From positions 183,925 through 247,924 of the forward strand of contig CM020619.1 of NCBI GenBank assembly GCA_009829735.1: a stretch of 64,000 bases of DNA. Direction: 5' to 3'. Source of the DNA: Pyropia yezoensis. Taxonomy: Eukaryota > Rhodophyta > Bangiophyceae > Bangiales > Bangiaceae. This document shows, one piece after another, positions 1-10,885 of the stretch (positions are counted from its first letter, which is position 1; each line of letters opens with the position of its first letter). A model generated the notes under the pieces. That model did no database searches, was not told the DNA's origin, and saw only the letters and a list, made by a program, of their open reading frames with translations. The position numbers were made by a program, and so were the translations under genes.

Positions 1-524
1 TGGTAGACGGTGTAGATGCCACAGGTGTAGGCCGAGACAAAGACGGGGGCGTCACGCCGAAAGGCGGCGCAAGTCCCATCCCGCGTGGCCGCCTGGCGCT
101 TGTCGTCTGGGAAGCAATACGAGCCGGCGCCATCGTCAAAGCGGTAGATGGGCACGTACTTCACCGCCTGCAGCCGCATGTCCCCCGTCGACACAGTCAC
201 GGGGGCGGCCTTCATGATCCCACACACTGCTCCAGCGGTGGAACTGCGGATGGCCGCCGTCGCGCCGCGGCCCTTCAACCAGCACGTGCCGCCCGCGTAT
301 GGGGTCCACGCAAAGTGCGTGCACCCCTGCGTGCGGCCGCAGGCGCCGGAGCAGTCCTCCCCACGCACGCGGGCGGAGCCAATGTCGCGCCCGGCAAAGT
401 CACACGCGGGCGCCCAAGATGCGTCGGACGACTGGCGCCAGGTGATGGCAGTGGCGGCGGTGGTGACGAGCAGCATCACCAGGGCCACGGGTACCACCAC
501 ACGGACGGCGGCGTGGGGCGTCAT
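1..524 (-). CDS. Secreted PAN/apple-like protein, 3' end outside window
   Basis: The start codon is at 524 and the frame stays open to the window edge, giving about 174 residues so far. The first 26 residues are a clear signal peptide: MTPHAAVRVV, then a hydrophobic core (VALVMLLVTTAATA), with likely cleavage just before ITWR. A cysteine-rich segment follows at about residues 40-105. It carries the hallmarks of PAN/apple-like modules: CDFAGRDIGSARV, CSGACGRTQGCTHFAWT, GGTCWLKG and a closing AVCG. In known proteins these modules bind proteins or carbohydrates outside the cell or on its surface. The second part (about 115-174) has further cysteines in YCFPDD and AYTCGIY and is not recognised. 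I infer a secreted or wall/surface protein. No intron is needed in the visible part. Family assignment rests on motif pattern only. Confidence 0.6.
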   Translation of the reverse strand, partial: MTPHAAVRVVVPVALVMLLVTTAATAITWRQSSDASWAPACDFAGRDIGSARVRGEDCSGACGRTQGCTHFAWTPYAGGTCWLKGRGATAAIRSSTAGAVCGIMKAAPVTVSTGDMRLQAVKYVPIYRFDDGAGSYCFPDDKRQAATRDGTCAAFRRDAPVFVSAYTCGIYTVY

Positions 525-2089
525 AGTGCTGCCAGGGGTGGGGTGGGGGGGGGGGGGGGCGGGGGACATCTCGGCAGAGAGTTAGGGGGCAAAGCGGGGG
601 GGGGGGGGGGGGGGCGCGGAAGGCGGGTGTCGGACCGGTGGACGGTGTGCAGGAGTGTGGTGTCGCTGTCGTGACGGGTGCGGCAGCCTGTATGCGAATG
701 CGCCGGGGGCAGGGACTGATGTGGCCACCGTGCCGGCGGTGCCCCCGGGCGCTGGCCAAGGCGGGGGGGGGGGGGGGAAGCCCGTCGGGCGCGCCGTCGG
801 GCGCCAGAGCAGCCTCTGGGCGTGCGAGCTCCGCTTGCCCGTCGCACGCTGCCCCGTAGACCCGCCGCCACCTTGGAGCCGTGCGGGAGCTGACGAGGTC
901 ACCCGCCCACCGCGGGATCTCCCACTGGCAAGAACACTCCCCCCCCCACACCGGAGGACTCTCCACCGACGGGGACACCCGTCCGCCGGGGGATCTCAAG
1001 CCGACGGGGACACCCCCGCCCCCACCGGGGGATCCTCCGATGGGGAGGGTGTCCCGGCCTTCGCCCAGCGTGGCTGGACCCCGGGTGGCACTGGCGACAG
1101 CGGATGACCAGAAAACGGTGCAGCCGGCATGGCGGGCGGCGATTTGGGGCGGGGCGGGGGGGTAAGGCCCCAACCCCCGCCTCCCCCGACCTAGCCCCGC
1201 AGCCAGCCGCCCACCAGCGCGTTTGAGGCTTGGAAGGGGTGCCCCTTGCCGCCGGGCGCCAGCCGCCCGCCCCTTCCCGCCCGCGCAGGGGCCCGCACGC
1301 AGCCGCCGGCATGGGGGGCACGCACCACTGCAAGACCAACCGGCCCCTTCTCGTTCGCCTGACACCACCACGTGGTCCACGTCTGTCTCTTTTTTCTAGA
1401 AAAAGCACATGAGCGTGAAGCACAAGCTGTGAGAATCACACCGGCGTGCAGCATGCAGCACAAGGATGGGGAGCTTCCATGGCAAGACCGTCCCGTCTTG
1501 TGTCTTGTTGTTGCCTAGTATGGGGTTACGTACGCTGGCCTGGTGGGTGGCTTGCCTGTCTCTGCATGACCATCCTATCCTCCCTTGGACTGGAGTGTAT
1601 TTGATCGGGGGTATTGGTGGGACTGGACTGCTCACTATCCATCTCCCACCCAGCCATTTGTCCCTTCACTGCGACAGAAGGGGTTGGCGAGGGACGTTGC
1701 CGCCGGCTGCCCACGGCCGGCACGTTCGTTTGCCCTCGCGCCCCGCCCGCCATCCCGGCTCTCGCCCTTCGGCGTCGCCTACGGCGTGCGCCGTCATACT
1801 ATTTGCCTGCCTCCGCCCGCAGTTGCACGCTGTTTACCCTCTGTTTGTGGGCGCTGGCTTTTTCCCGCGCCCCGGGGCCATTGGTGGCGATCTACGGGCA
1901 CACTTAGCGGCTACGGCCGTCTGGCCCCTATTAAATGTATCAACTGGCACACCCGCATCGAAGGCAGGGAATAAACTGCAGGGGGGGGTTATGGGGAAGG
2001 GTATCTAACAAACTGCGAATTTTACTCATCGAATTGCGAACTTAGCGCGCTGACCCTTGGTCTCGAACGCAATGCTTCAGGCCGAGTGA
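525..2089. other. Gene-free GC-rich stretch upstream of the PAN-like gene
   Basis: I find no gene here that I can support. The region has G runs near 541-558 and 590-615, which presumably lie in the promoter or 5' UTR of the PAN-like gene. At 900-1080 there is a loose repetition of a GGGGACACCC / CCGGGGGATC theme, echoed again near 3260-3340. Open frames here are GC-driven and resemble no protein family. Confidence 0.4.
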
Positions 2090-2549
2090 TCATGCGGCGG
2101 CCTGGTTCATAACCCCACCGCGGGCGCCGGACGCCAGGGCCGTCTCCTGATCACACAGGTGGTCGTCCTCGAGCAACAAACAGTAGGGTGTGGTGGTCTC
2201 AGCGACCATCGCGTTGCGACCGACGCTGGTACCCACATTCAGCGGCAGGGTTACCGCGTCCAGGACGGGGTACTGCATGTACTTTTAGTCAGCCCCTGCG
2301 GATGTGAAAGCCAGAGTTGTATGTGAATATTTCTGTGTGACTCATTGCACCTTGGTGCGTGCGTCGGTGCATGAGAGCTGGACCCGGCTCAACGGTTGGC
2401 ACATGTTTTGGAATCTCCCAAGAGTGGCTGCTCAAGACCCGCGCATCATGCTATCCACCCGCATCACCTTCACTGCCGAGGCTGACTCTTGGCGTCGGGT
2501 ACCGCTCGCGGACGCTGCGCAGAGAACGGTGAGAGGAGACCCTCGACAC
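2090..2549 (-). pseudogene. Fragments of a GT2/B4GALNT-like glycosyltransferase
   Basis: Two coding-like blocks lie in order on the minus strand. The first (about 2549-2470) reads RSLRSVRERYPTPRVS, like the 'LLRSIRxxYPxxxVxVxDDS' strand of family GT-A glycosyltransferases of the beta-1,4-GalNAc transferase type. The second (2272-2090) reads LPLNVGTSVGRNAMVAETTT followed by PYCLLLEDDHL, matching the 'xGLSAGRNxLVxxxxTPYxxxLDDDF' motif with the metal-binding DxD-like triad (here EDD). The second block is preceded by a possible acceptor (ATGCAG) at 2273-2278. The in-frame stop at 2090-2092 comes before the usual catalytic C-terminal part, and I cannot find the remaining exons. It may be an exon pair of an intron-containing gene or, more likely, a remnant. 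Confidence 0.4.
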
Positions 2550-4740
2550 AGTCGTCACACACGTACTGTACTACTTAATGCCAATCGTCAAGTCCGTGCC
2601 GAGCTACCGCCGCGTCAGCGACCGCGCCCAGCGACTGTGGCCCGCATCAAGGGACAGCGCTGCGCCGAGCGCGGCGGCCGTCTCGACGTGGCAGGCTGCG
2701 GAGAAGAAGAGCGACCGCGCCGGCCGCTGACGGGTACAGAGCGGCGGTCAGCGCACCAGTCACTCTGGCCCGGAAGGCCGACTGGTTGTGGCCGCCGTGG
2801 ACGGAGGCGGCGACTGCCGCCCTCGCGAGGCGCATAGGCGGGAGTCAGCGCGCTGTGGCGGGCGGGAAATGGCGCATCTCCATCTGCTTGGCACCACCGC
2901 GGCTACGAGGGCAAGGAGTAATGCTCGTTCCATAGGACGTCTGACTTGCACATAGCGCGGCGGAGGAGGAAAACGGACCACCTATCCTGCGCTGGGAACG
3001 GCGAGAGGATGGAAGGACGAGCCCTACGGGAAAAACGCTGGATGATGAGTTACCTTGACTGCCGGATGAGTCACCTCTATGTTATTGGCCAGGATATGCG
3101 ACAAATCCACCTGGGACAATAATTCGGCGGGCTGTCGTGAGTGGTGCAGGGCGCGGAGAGGCTTTTCGTGGAAGGGGAGAGGTGTGCGCGTCTGCCAAGT
3201 GCAAGGAGCTTCGTCGCCTGGGAGCCCGGCCGGCTCCCTCTTTCTGAGGGGGCACAACCCATCCCCCGGCCGTCTCCCTTCCCCCGGCCGTGTCCCCTCC
3301 CCCGGGCTGGGGTGGGACTTGGCCCCTGGGGAGGGTGTCCATCTCCCTCTGGAATTGGTGTGTGGCATGAACAGACCCCACTCCCAGTGGCCGCTCATGC
3401 CGTATATCTGGCTCCCCCCTTTGACGTGCATGCCCTTGTCGCCCGTTGTCCCCCTCCATTCGCCTTCACTACCCTCCACGGCCATGCCCTGGCACGCCCT
3501 TCCTCCTGTCGCTACTCCCCCCCCCCAGTCACCCGCCCCCCCCCCCCACCCCCACTGGCAACTCTCCTCGCCCCGGCCACCGCCTGCTCACCCGCTCCCT
3601 TTTCTTGTTCCCGCCTCGGTTTGCCCTTGCGTATTTCTTTTCCCTCCCTTCTCCCCTCCGTCCAAGACGTCCCTGCGCTTGTGCTCGGTGCCGGCGGCCA
3701 TGTTGCGTCCGCGTAGCGGCTGAAGTTGGCGTCGTGGCTCGCTGCGAGGCGGGCGTCTCTCCCGTCGACGGTGTCGGAGAGCCAGAGCTTGAGGACGGGC
3801 GTGGGGCGGGGGGGCATGGCGCTCGGATGCCGGGGGAGCAGGGCGACAGGTGTCTGGGGGTGTTGAGGGGTTGGGAGTTGGTGGTGCTGTGGTGGTGGCT
3901 GGGGCAGAAGCCTGGGAGTGAGGGTGGAGGGGGGGGAAGCGGTTGGCGATAGCGATAGCGAGGCGATGACGGCGTGGATGAAGGCATGCGAGAGAAGGCA
4001 GGACGAGGAGGGTGAGGAGGGGAGGGCGGCCCTGGTGCAGGTTCGGGAGTGAGACGGTAAGGGAGGGCTGAGGCTGGGGGGGAGGTGGGCAGCGGTGTGA
4101 GGGGGGAGAGGGGGCAAGCGGGGTGGTGTTCGCTGGGCGGCGACGGCGGAGCAGCTCAAGGCGTAGGAGAGGGGATAGGGGGCGGGTGGTAAGGGGAAGG
4201 TAGGGCGGCGCTGGTGCAGGCATGGTAGTGAGAAGGTGAGGTGGGGAGGAAGGAGGGGGTGAAGTAGGTGGCGGTGAGTAGGTTAGAGTAAATAAAAGTC
4301 ACGTTGTCGATGTACCGTACAAACTAAAGTACGCAGAACCCGTCAATATTGAAGAGAGCATGCGCAAAAAGAAAATGTCACGCTGCTCGTGTGACAGCCA
4401 ATAGGATCGCTGGGTTGTGGCATTCTCAGAGGCCAAAATACCTGGATATTCAGTTAAGACGACTCGATCGTCAGCTCAGGCCACCCGATTATCCCGTCCT
4501 ATTGACTGCTTATCGAGTTAAAACTGCCCTCAAAGGCAGTCGTTTTTTTCCCGTAGGGGAGGGGCGCCGCTGTGGGTGCCAGTGGCCATCTACTGGGGAG
4601 TGAGTGACGCCGCTGGCTGTGGCGGCAACCCGACGGGGGTTGTCCCTGCAGCTGCTTCTGACAACAAATCGGTGGAGCTGGGAGCGTCCCCGTTGCTGCC
4701 TTCAACATCAACTGTAGCGGGGTTGACAGCCCACCCCCAA
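2550..4740. other. Non-coding or unresolved; CT/GA-rich tracts
   Basis: No recognisable gene. From about 3450 to 3690 the plus strand is pyrimidine-rich and from about 3790 to 4260 purine-rich. One minus-strand stretch near 3690-3807 reads PVLKLWLSDTVDGRDARLAA then SHDANFSRYADATWP, with more protein-like composition than its surroundings, but I do not recognise it and see no convincing splice frame. At 4300-4560 is an island of lower GC with nothing identifiable. Confidence 0.3.
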
Positions 4741-4754
4741 CCACCCACCTGCCA

Positions 4755-5125
4755 CAACCTGCACGGCGGCGGGCGGCCGGCGGGGGGCCGGTGCACACCT
4801 CTCCCCCCCCCGCCCCCCCCCCGCCCCTCCCTCGCACTTGCCTTGCCCCCCCCCGCAGCGGCAGACTGCAGGAGGTGGCTGGCGAGCCGCCACTTGCCTT
4901 GCCCCCCCAACATGCACGGTGGCGGGCGGCGGGCGGCGTCCGGGAGGCGGCTCGCCTCTCCCACCCTGCACTTGCCTTGCCCCCCCCCCCCCCCCCCCCG
5001 CACGGTGGCGGGCGGCCGGCGGGGGGCCGGTGCTCACCTCTCCCCCCCCTCACCCTTCCGCCCTGCTCTGGCGGTGGCGGGCGGCGGGCGGCGTCGGCGG
5101 TGACGAGTGGCAGGTGGCGCCGGAG
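4755..5125. repeat. Imperfect GC-rich tandem repeat
   Basis: Copies of a module built from CACGGTGGCGGGCGGC, GGGGGGCCGGTGC(A/T)CACCTC and CACTTGCCTTGCCCCCCC recur at about 4757, 4893, 4970 and 5070. Spacing is irregular and C runs separate the copies. It is followed at 5230-5340 by a GGCGGACGCGGC-type repeat. No coding assignment is possible. Confidence 0.55.
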
Positions 5126-5730
5126 GTGACGAGTGGCGGCCGGCGGCCGGCAGAGGGCTTGCCACCACGCAGACCACGGTCAAGGATCTCGTCGGCTGTG
5201 GTGGTGGCGGCGGGGAACCAAGCCCACCGGCCTGCCCCCGTCGGTAATGGCGATGGTAACGGCGGACGCGGCGGCGGACGCGGCTGCGAACGCGGCGGCG
5301 GACGCGGCGACGGTCGGGGCGACGGACGGGGCGGCGGCCGGGGAGGCCGTGCTGGCGCCTGTCGCGGTGGCTGCAACGGTGATGACAACGGCGGTGGGGG
5401 TGGGGACCCGCCCGCCCCGCCCCCCCCCTGCCCAGCTCTGTGTTCTCATGGAAGCCGTTCATGAGCGGGAACGCGAGCTGTACGAGGTCTACGTTGTGGA
5501 CGCGGATCCAGCGCAATCGCGCTTCTGCTGCGCGCTCCAACATGAGGCGGGCTGAACGGCCCAGGCGGGCAGCAGCCGCAGCTGCGGGCGCTGCGGGCTC
5601 TGAGAGCTCTGGGGATGGGCAGCCCGCAGAGTGAGGCCAGGGGTGGTGGGTGGCCGGGGTGCGGGGTGGGGCGGCGTGCCGGGCGGGTGCGGCGGGGCGC
5701 GGGGCGGAGGGGGGGGGGAGGGGGGGGGGC

Positions 5731-7134
5731 GTGTGGCGGTAGCACTCCCGCCGGGGTGAGCACTGCCCATGTGGCGGTTACACTCCCGGCGGGGTGAGCA
5801 CTGCCTGTGTGGCGGTAGCACTCCCGGCGGGGTGAGCACTGCCTGTGTGGCGGTAGCACTCCCGCCGGGGTGAGCACTGCCCATGTGGCGGTAGCACTCC
5901 CGGCGGGGTGAGCACTGCCCATGTGGCGGTAGCACTCCCGCCGGGGTGGGCACTGCCTGTGTGGCGGTTACACTCCCGGCGGGGTGAGCACTGCCTGTGT
6001 GGCGGTAGCACTCCCGCCGGGGTGAGCACTGCCCATGTGGCGGTAGCACTCCCGCCGGGGTGAGCACTGCCTGTGTGGCGGTTACACTCCCGGCGGGGTG
6101 AGCACTGCCTGTGTGGCGGTAGCACTCCCGGCGGGGTGAGCACTGCCTGTGTGGCGGTAGCACTCCCGCCGGGGTGAGCACTGCCCATGTGGCGGTTGCA
6201 CTCCCGGCGGGGTGAGCACTGCCTGTGTGGCGGTAGCACTCCCGGCGGGGTGAGCACTGCCTGTGTGGCGGTTACACTCCCGGCGGGGTGAGCACTGCCT
6301 GTGTGGCGGTAGCACTCCCGGCGGGGTGAGCACTGCCTGTGTGGCGGTAGCACTCCCGGCGGGGTGAGCACTGCCTGTGTGGCGGTAGCACTCCCGCCGG
6401 GGTGAGCACTGCCTGTGTGGCGGTTACACTCCCGGCGGGGTGAGCACTGCTTGTGTGGCGGTAGCACTCCCGCCGGGGTGAGCACTGCCTGTGTGGCGGT
6501 AGCACTCCCGCCGGGGTGAGCACTGCCCATGTGGCGGTTGCACTCCCGGCGGGGTGAGCACTGCCTGTGTGGCGGTAGCACTCCCGGCGGGGCGAGCACT
6601 GCCTGTATGGCGGTAGCACTCCCGGCGGGGTGAGCACTGCCTGTGTGGCGGTAGCACTCCCGGCGGGGTGAGCACTGCCTGTGTGGCGGTTGCACTCCCG
6701 GCGGGGTGAGCACTGCCTGTGTGGCGGTGCACTCCCGGCGGGGTGAGCACTGCCTGTGTGGCGGTAGCACTCCCGGCGGGGTGAGCACTGCCTGTGTGGC
6801 GGTAGCACTCCCGCCGGGGTGAGCACTGCCTGTGTGGCGGTTGCACTCCCGGCGGGGTGAGCACTGCCTGTGTGGCGGTTACACTCCCGGCGGGGTGAGC
6901 ACTGCCTGTGTGGCGGTAGCACTCCCGGCGGGGTGAGCACTGCCTGTGTGGCGGTAGCACTCCCGCCGGGGTGAGCACTGCCTGTGTGGCGGTAGCACTC
7001 CCGGCGGGGCGAGCACTGCCCATGTGGCGGTTGCACTCCCGGCGGGGTGAGCACTGCCTGTGTGGCGGTTGCACTCCCGGCGGGGTGAGCACTGCCTGTG
7101 TGGCGGTAGCACTCCCGCCGGGGTGAGCACTGCC
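5731..7134. repeat. 38-bp minisatellite, about 37 copies
   Basis: The unit is TGTGTGGCGGTAGCACTCCC + GGCGGGGTGAGCACTGCC (38 bp). It is repeated head to tail for 1,404 bp with little divergence. Copies differ mainly at three variable sites: TGTGTGG or CCATGTGG; GTAGCAC, GTTACAC or GTTGCAC; and CCCGGCGG or CCCGCCGG. A few copies carry single changes or a 2-bp deletion (near 6720-6730). Because 38 is not a multiple of 3, three units make a 114-bp super-repeat, so every minus-strand frame encodes the same 38-residue cycle (motifs AVLTPPGVLPPHRQCSPRRE and CYRHTGSAHPAGSATATQ). No minus-strand frame meets a stop within the array. Confidence 0.95.
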
Positions 7135-7574
7135 GACACGCAGCCGGGGATACTGGCGGGGGCGGTGGGCGCCGTGGCGGCGGTGTTTGGTACGGTGGGC
7201 GTGGCGGTGGCGTCGGGCTCAACCGAGCCGGAGGCGGCGTAGGACGAGTCGCCCGAGGGGGCGGAGGAGGACTCGCCGGACGAGGCGGCCGACACGACGG
7301 ACGCACCGGGCTGAGTGGGTGGGGGCTGGGTGCCGTCGGGTAGCAGAGGGCAGGGTGGTGCGTAGGGAGGTAGTAGTTTCAATATTCGCATCGGCACCGC
7401 TCCCATAAGGTGGCCACCTTTGTTGGCATACAAAAGAAACGGACTTTTAACGCGCCCCCCCATGGCGAGCATGACGGGCACAACACAACGTTGGGGGCGC
7501 AACCATCCTGGGGAGGGGGCGGTCAAGGCCCCTATCCCGCAGCGCACCTTCTCCACTTGTCCGCCCCGTTGCCG
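7135..7574. other. Flank of minisatellite; possible minus-strand coding segment
   Basis: On the minus strand, about 7405-7140 reads as Ser/Ala-rich sequence (GASVVSAASSGESSSAPSGD, then SSYAASGSVEPDATATP) that runs without a stop into the minisatellite. It could be the N-terminal part of a protein carrying the repeat, starting for instance at the ATG at about 7407. I recognise no family, and it may be chance openness in GC-rich DNA. Confidence 0.25.
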
Positions 7575-8691
7575 TCACCCCGATCCTCCCCCCCCGACGC
7601 CATCGTCCCCGCCTCGCGACCGTGACGGACCCGTCACACACCCCCCCCACCGCCACCCTCCTCCGCTGCCGCCGCCGGCCCACTCCCCGACCTCCCCCCC
7701 CCCCCCCCCCCTGGCCCCCCCTCCCCCTGGCAGCAGCCACGTCAAGCGCGCCCCCCCCCCACCTTGCGCTTGGTGCCACGCCCCCCTCCCCCCCCCCCCC
7801 CCTCCCGCCCCGGCGCGGTCCGCCGCGCCCCCCGCGGGCGCACGGTCCACCTTTGCCCGCACCCGCGGCGCCTTGGCGCCGCCCCGCCCGCCGGCGGCGC
7901 CGCCCGCCCGCCGTGCCGCGGCGGTGGTGGCGCCGCCGGCCGGGTGCGCGCCGGCCGCGGCGGTGGCAGCAGCAGCGGCAGCGGCAGCGGCGGCGGCGGC
8001 GGCGTCGGCGGGGGTGGCGTCGCCAGCGTCCGCGGCGGCTGCCGCCTTGACCAAGTCATCAGGCGTCTCTGCGACACGTGCTTCGGGGGATGCCGAAGGC
8101 GGCGGTGCCTTGTCGGCCGGCGTAGAAGGCGCAGCAGTGGCCGTCTCGTCCGATATCAGCCGCACGAGGCCGACGAGATATGGAGTGGCGCCAGCGCCAG
8201 GCTCGTCCCGGTCACTGTCCACCAGCTTGAGGATACGGAAGCGCTGGACTCCGTCAGAGAGGGTCATCATCCGCCCGTCGGGCAGGTTATCCATGCGAGT
8301 CATTTCGGCTACGCAGCCGTAGCGAGCGAGTGTGCCAGCATCCTTGTCGTACATAACTGTAGGGCCAAAAGAGAGGAGGGGACCACATAGGGTAGGGGGG
8401 GGGGGGGGGGAGTGGGGAGCAATCAGACCAAGACGGAGAGCGTAAGCCACAAGAGAAATACAAACGTCAGTCGCGCACGCGAGGAAGGCAACGCGCACCA
8501 CCCGTCTGACAATAGGCAGCGACCAGGGCACCAGACAAAACACGGCCGGGGGCAGCCACGCACAGCTGTAGTGGGACACATTACGTACCAATGCCAAACC
8601 GCTTGTCACCGTCACTGATCCTGTTAAACAGCAGCTGCAAATCCGCAACCGGCAGTGGATGACACGGGCACCAAAAAACACAGGAATCCAT
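7575..8691 (-). CDS. LON substrate-binding (LON-N/PUA-like) domain protein, two exons
   Basis: Exon 1 is 8691-8589 and exon 2 is 8356-7575. The 232-bp intron (8357-8588) has a GTACGT donor and a CTACAG acceptor. Joined, the frame gives about 294 residues. The first 70 or so form most of a LON-N domain: LLFNRISDGDKRFGIV, YDKDAGTLARYGCVAEMTRM, LPDGRMMTLSDGVQRFRILK and PYLVGLVRLISDE. This domain binds substrates in Lon proteases and in stand-alone plant and bacterial LON-domain proteins. The usual opening strand ending in IFEPRYR is missing: the ATG at 8691 gives MDSCVFWCPCHPLPVADLQ instead. An alternative is an acceptor (TTGCAG at 8635-8640) joined to an upstream exon I could not find. The C-terminal 200 residues are Ala- then Gly-rich and pass several C runs, so that end is uncertain. 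No AAA+ or protease domain is visible. Confidence 0.65.
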
Positions 8692-9148
8692 GCAGGGTCA
8701 GTGCCTCGGCACGCACGGCAGCGCCTCAGCCCGTGGCTACTGGCCGCGCTCTCCCCTTCCCTGTTCCCCCTTCACTCTCGCGTCGTTCCCTTGCCCCTTC
8801 CCGCCTCCACTGTCGTACCTGTTTCCCTCCCCTCCCCGCTCTCCGTAGCAGCCACCGCCCCAGCAGCCTCTCCGCCGCCACCGGGCGTCCCTTTCGCCTA
8901 ACACCCCAGTTCACTTTGGGCGTCCAGAGGCTGCCGTCGTCGTTCTGCGCTTGGCCGTGCGTGTCCTCTTTGCGCTCTCTCCCCCCCCCCCCCCCCCCCC
9001 CCCCGCTCTCCTGTCGGCAGCGCTATTGAGTTCCTGACGCGGCCGCTGCAGCGCGTCCAATCTACACCCCGTGCTCGACAGGCCGACTGGTCTGGCAAGG
9101 CATCTGGTGCCCTGCCCCCTACCTTCCGCCCCCCTCGGCGTACCAGAG
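8692..9148. promoter_or_regulatory. Shared upstream region of LON-domain and ABCG genes
   Basis: This 457-bp interval separates two head-to-head genes and so should hold both promoters and 5' UTRs. It has a pyrimidine-rich tract (8750-8880) and a C run of about 24 (8981-9004). I see no clear TATA box on either strand. Confidence 0.4.
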
Positions 9149-10885
9149 ATGAATGCCGATGGGTTCCCCGTGGTCCCCGTCGGGGGCCACAGCGGCCATG
9201 TAGAAGCCGACTATGGAGACATTGGCGGCAAGCCCGCTGACGTGGTACGTTTTGGGGGAGTTCTCATGGATGGATGGGCCTGCTTACTTCGTACCTTTTG
9301 GTGGTCCTCTCGGCAGCAGCAGTGGCGGTCGCTGCGTGACGGCATGGTGCATGCGTGTGGACGAGGGCTTGAGGGCTGGGCTTGTGCTGACGGCTGGTTG
9401 TGTTCCCTTTCCTGCCTGCTGTTGGCCAACCCGCTGCCCTCCCCGTTTTCTTTTTCCTCTTTCTGTTCATTCAGCATCCTCGTCTGCCCCCCGCCCGACC
9501 CCCTCTCCTAGACGGACGACCAGTCCCTGTCCCAGTCCATGTCGCGCGTTGCGGCCGCGGATGGGACGGACATCTCCTTTGACCCCTACTTTGCCACCCG
9601 CGAAGACGCCAACCGCAACCAGTCGACCACGAAGTACAACCGGCAGCCGCTGACGCTCAAGTGGGAGGACCTCAAGTTTGAGGTCCCCGTCGGCCGCTCC
9701 GCCACCGGGTTGCCCTGCCTCAAGGGCAATGAGGAAAAGGGCATGAAGACCATCCTGTCGGGCTGCTCGGGGGAGATCAGACCTGGCGGTCTTTTGGCCA
9801 TCATGGGCTCTTCAGGCGCCGGCAAGACCACTCTGCTCAACCTTCTCGCTGGTCGAGTCACGTCGGCCAAGGGCTCCCAGTCTACCGGCCGCGTGCTGGT
9901 GAATGGGGAGAAGCGTGACTTTTCCAAGTTCCGCCAGGTGGCGTCCTATGTGCTGCAGGATGACGACCTCTTTGCAGAGCTCACCGTCCGTGAGCAGGTT
10001 GAGTTTGGCGCCATGCTTCGCCTCCCCAACACCATGCCCGTCGAGAAGAAGCAGCTGGCTGTGGACCGTGTCATCACGGAGCTCAGCCTGTCCAAGGTGG
10101 CCAACACCAACATTGGCAACGAGCTGGTGCGCGGCGTCTCGGGTGGTGAGCGCAAGCGTGTCAGCATTGGCACAGAGCTGGTGACCAACCGGAGCATGCT
10201 CTTCCTTGACGAGCCAACCAGGGGGCTGGACGCCTTCAATGCTCTCAACGTCATCTCGACGCTACGGCGGCTGGCCTACAATGGCCGAACAGTCGTGACG
10301 ACCATTCACCAGCCGCGGAGTAACATCTACTCGATGTTTGACATGCTGCTGCTGCTGAGTCAGGGGCGGGTCATGTACTTCGGCCCCGCCAAGGACGCCG
10401 TTGCCTACTTCTCCGCCCTCAGCTTCCACTGCCCGGCACAGTTCAACCCCGCCAATTACTTTATTGACCTCGTCAGTGTCGACAGCCGCTCCCCCGACGC
10501 AGAGGCGGTGACCAAGAAGCGGGTGGCAGTGCTGGCGGACAAGTACTCCAACTCGGCCCCCATGATCACCGAGTATGGGGAGGACTCGGAGGCGGGCAGC
10601 CAAAGGATTGCCAACGAAGCGGACACCCAGCTCCGCAAGCGCAAGTACCAAAACTCATGGTTCACCGAGGTGCGCTACCTCGCCGTACGGGCTTGCAAGC
10701 AGATGGTTCGGGAACGGACGGCCAACTTCTCCCGTCTTGGTCAAACCATCGTCTTTTCCATCGTGTTGGGCTTGATTTGGCTGAACGCGGGGCGCAATGA
10801 CACCGCAGCCGATGCCAGGAGCCTCGTTGGTATCCTCTTCTTCCTCCTCATCAACCAGTGTTTTGGCGGCGCGGTTGCTGTCTAG
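9149..10885 (+). CDS. ABCG-family (WHITE/PDR-type) half transporter, truncated C-terminus
   Basis: Exon 1 is 9149-9244 and exon 2 is 9512-10885. The intron (9245-9511) has a GTACGT donor and a CTCCTAG acceptor; joined, the frame gives 489 residues. The nucleotide-binding domain is complete: Walker A GSSGAGKTTLLN (about 130), Q-loop region YVLQDDDLFAELTVRE, signature VSGGERKRVSIG (about 240), Walker B SMLFLDEPTRGLD (about 260) and H-loop TTIHQPRS (about 295). The NBD-before-membrane order is the G-subfamily order. Only two membrane segments follow (VFSIVLGLIWL and [14 protein letters not shown]) before a stop at 10883-10885, whereas family members of 600-700 residues have six. No missing segment is found in any frame before the NDUFS7 exon at 11306. 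The gene is either truncated and probably non-functional, or its last exons lie elsewhere. ABCG half transporters dimerise to export lipids, sterols or xenobiotics; the substrate here is unknown. Confidence 0.85.

Noticed and set aside
5731-7134. CRISPR-like array
   Set aside because: Repeats are contiguous 38-bp units without unique spacers, in eukaryotic DNA. It is a minisatellite.
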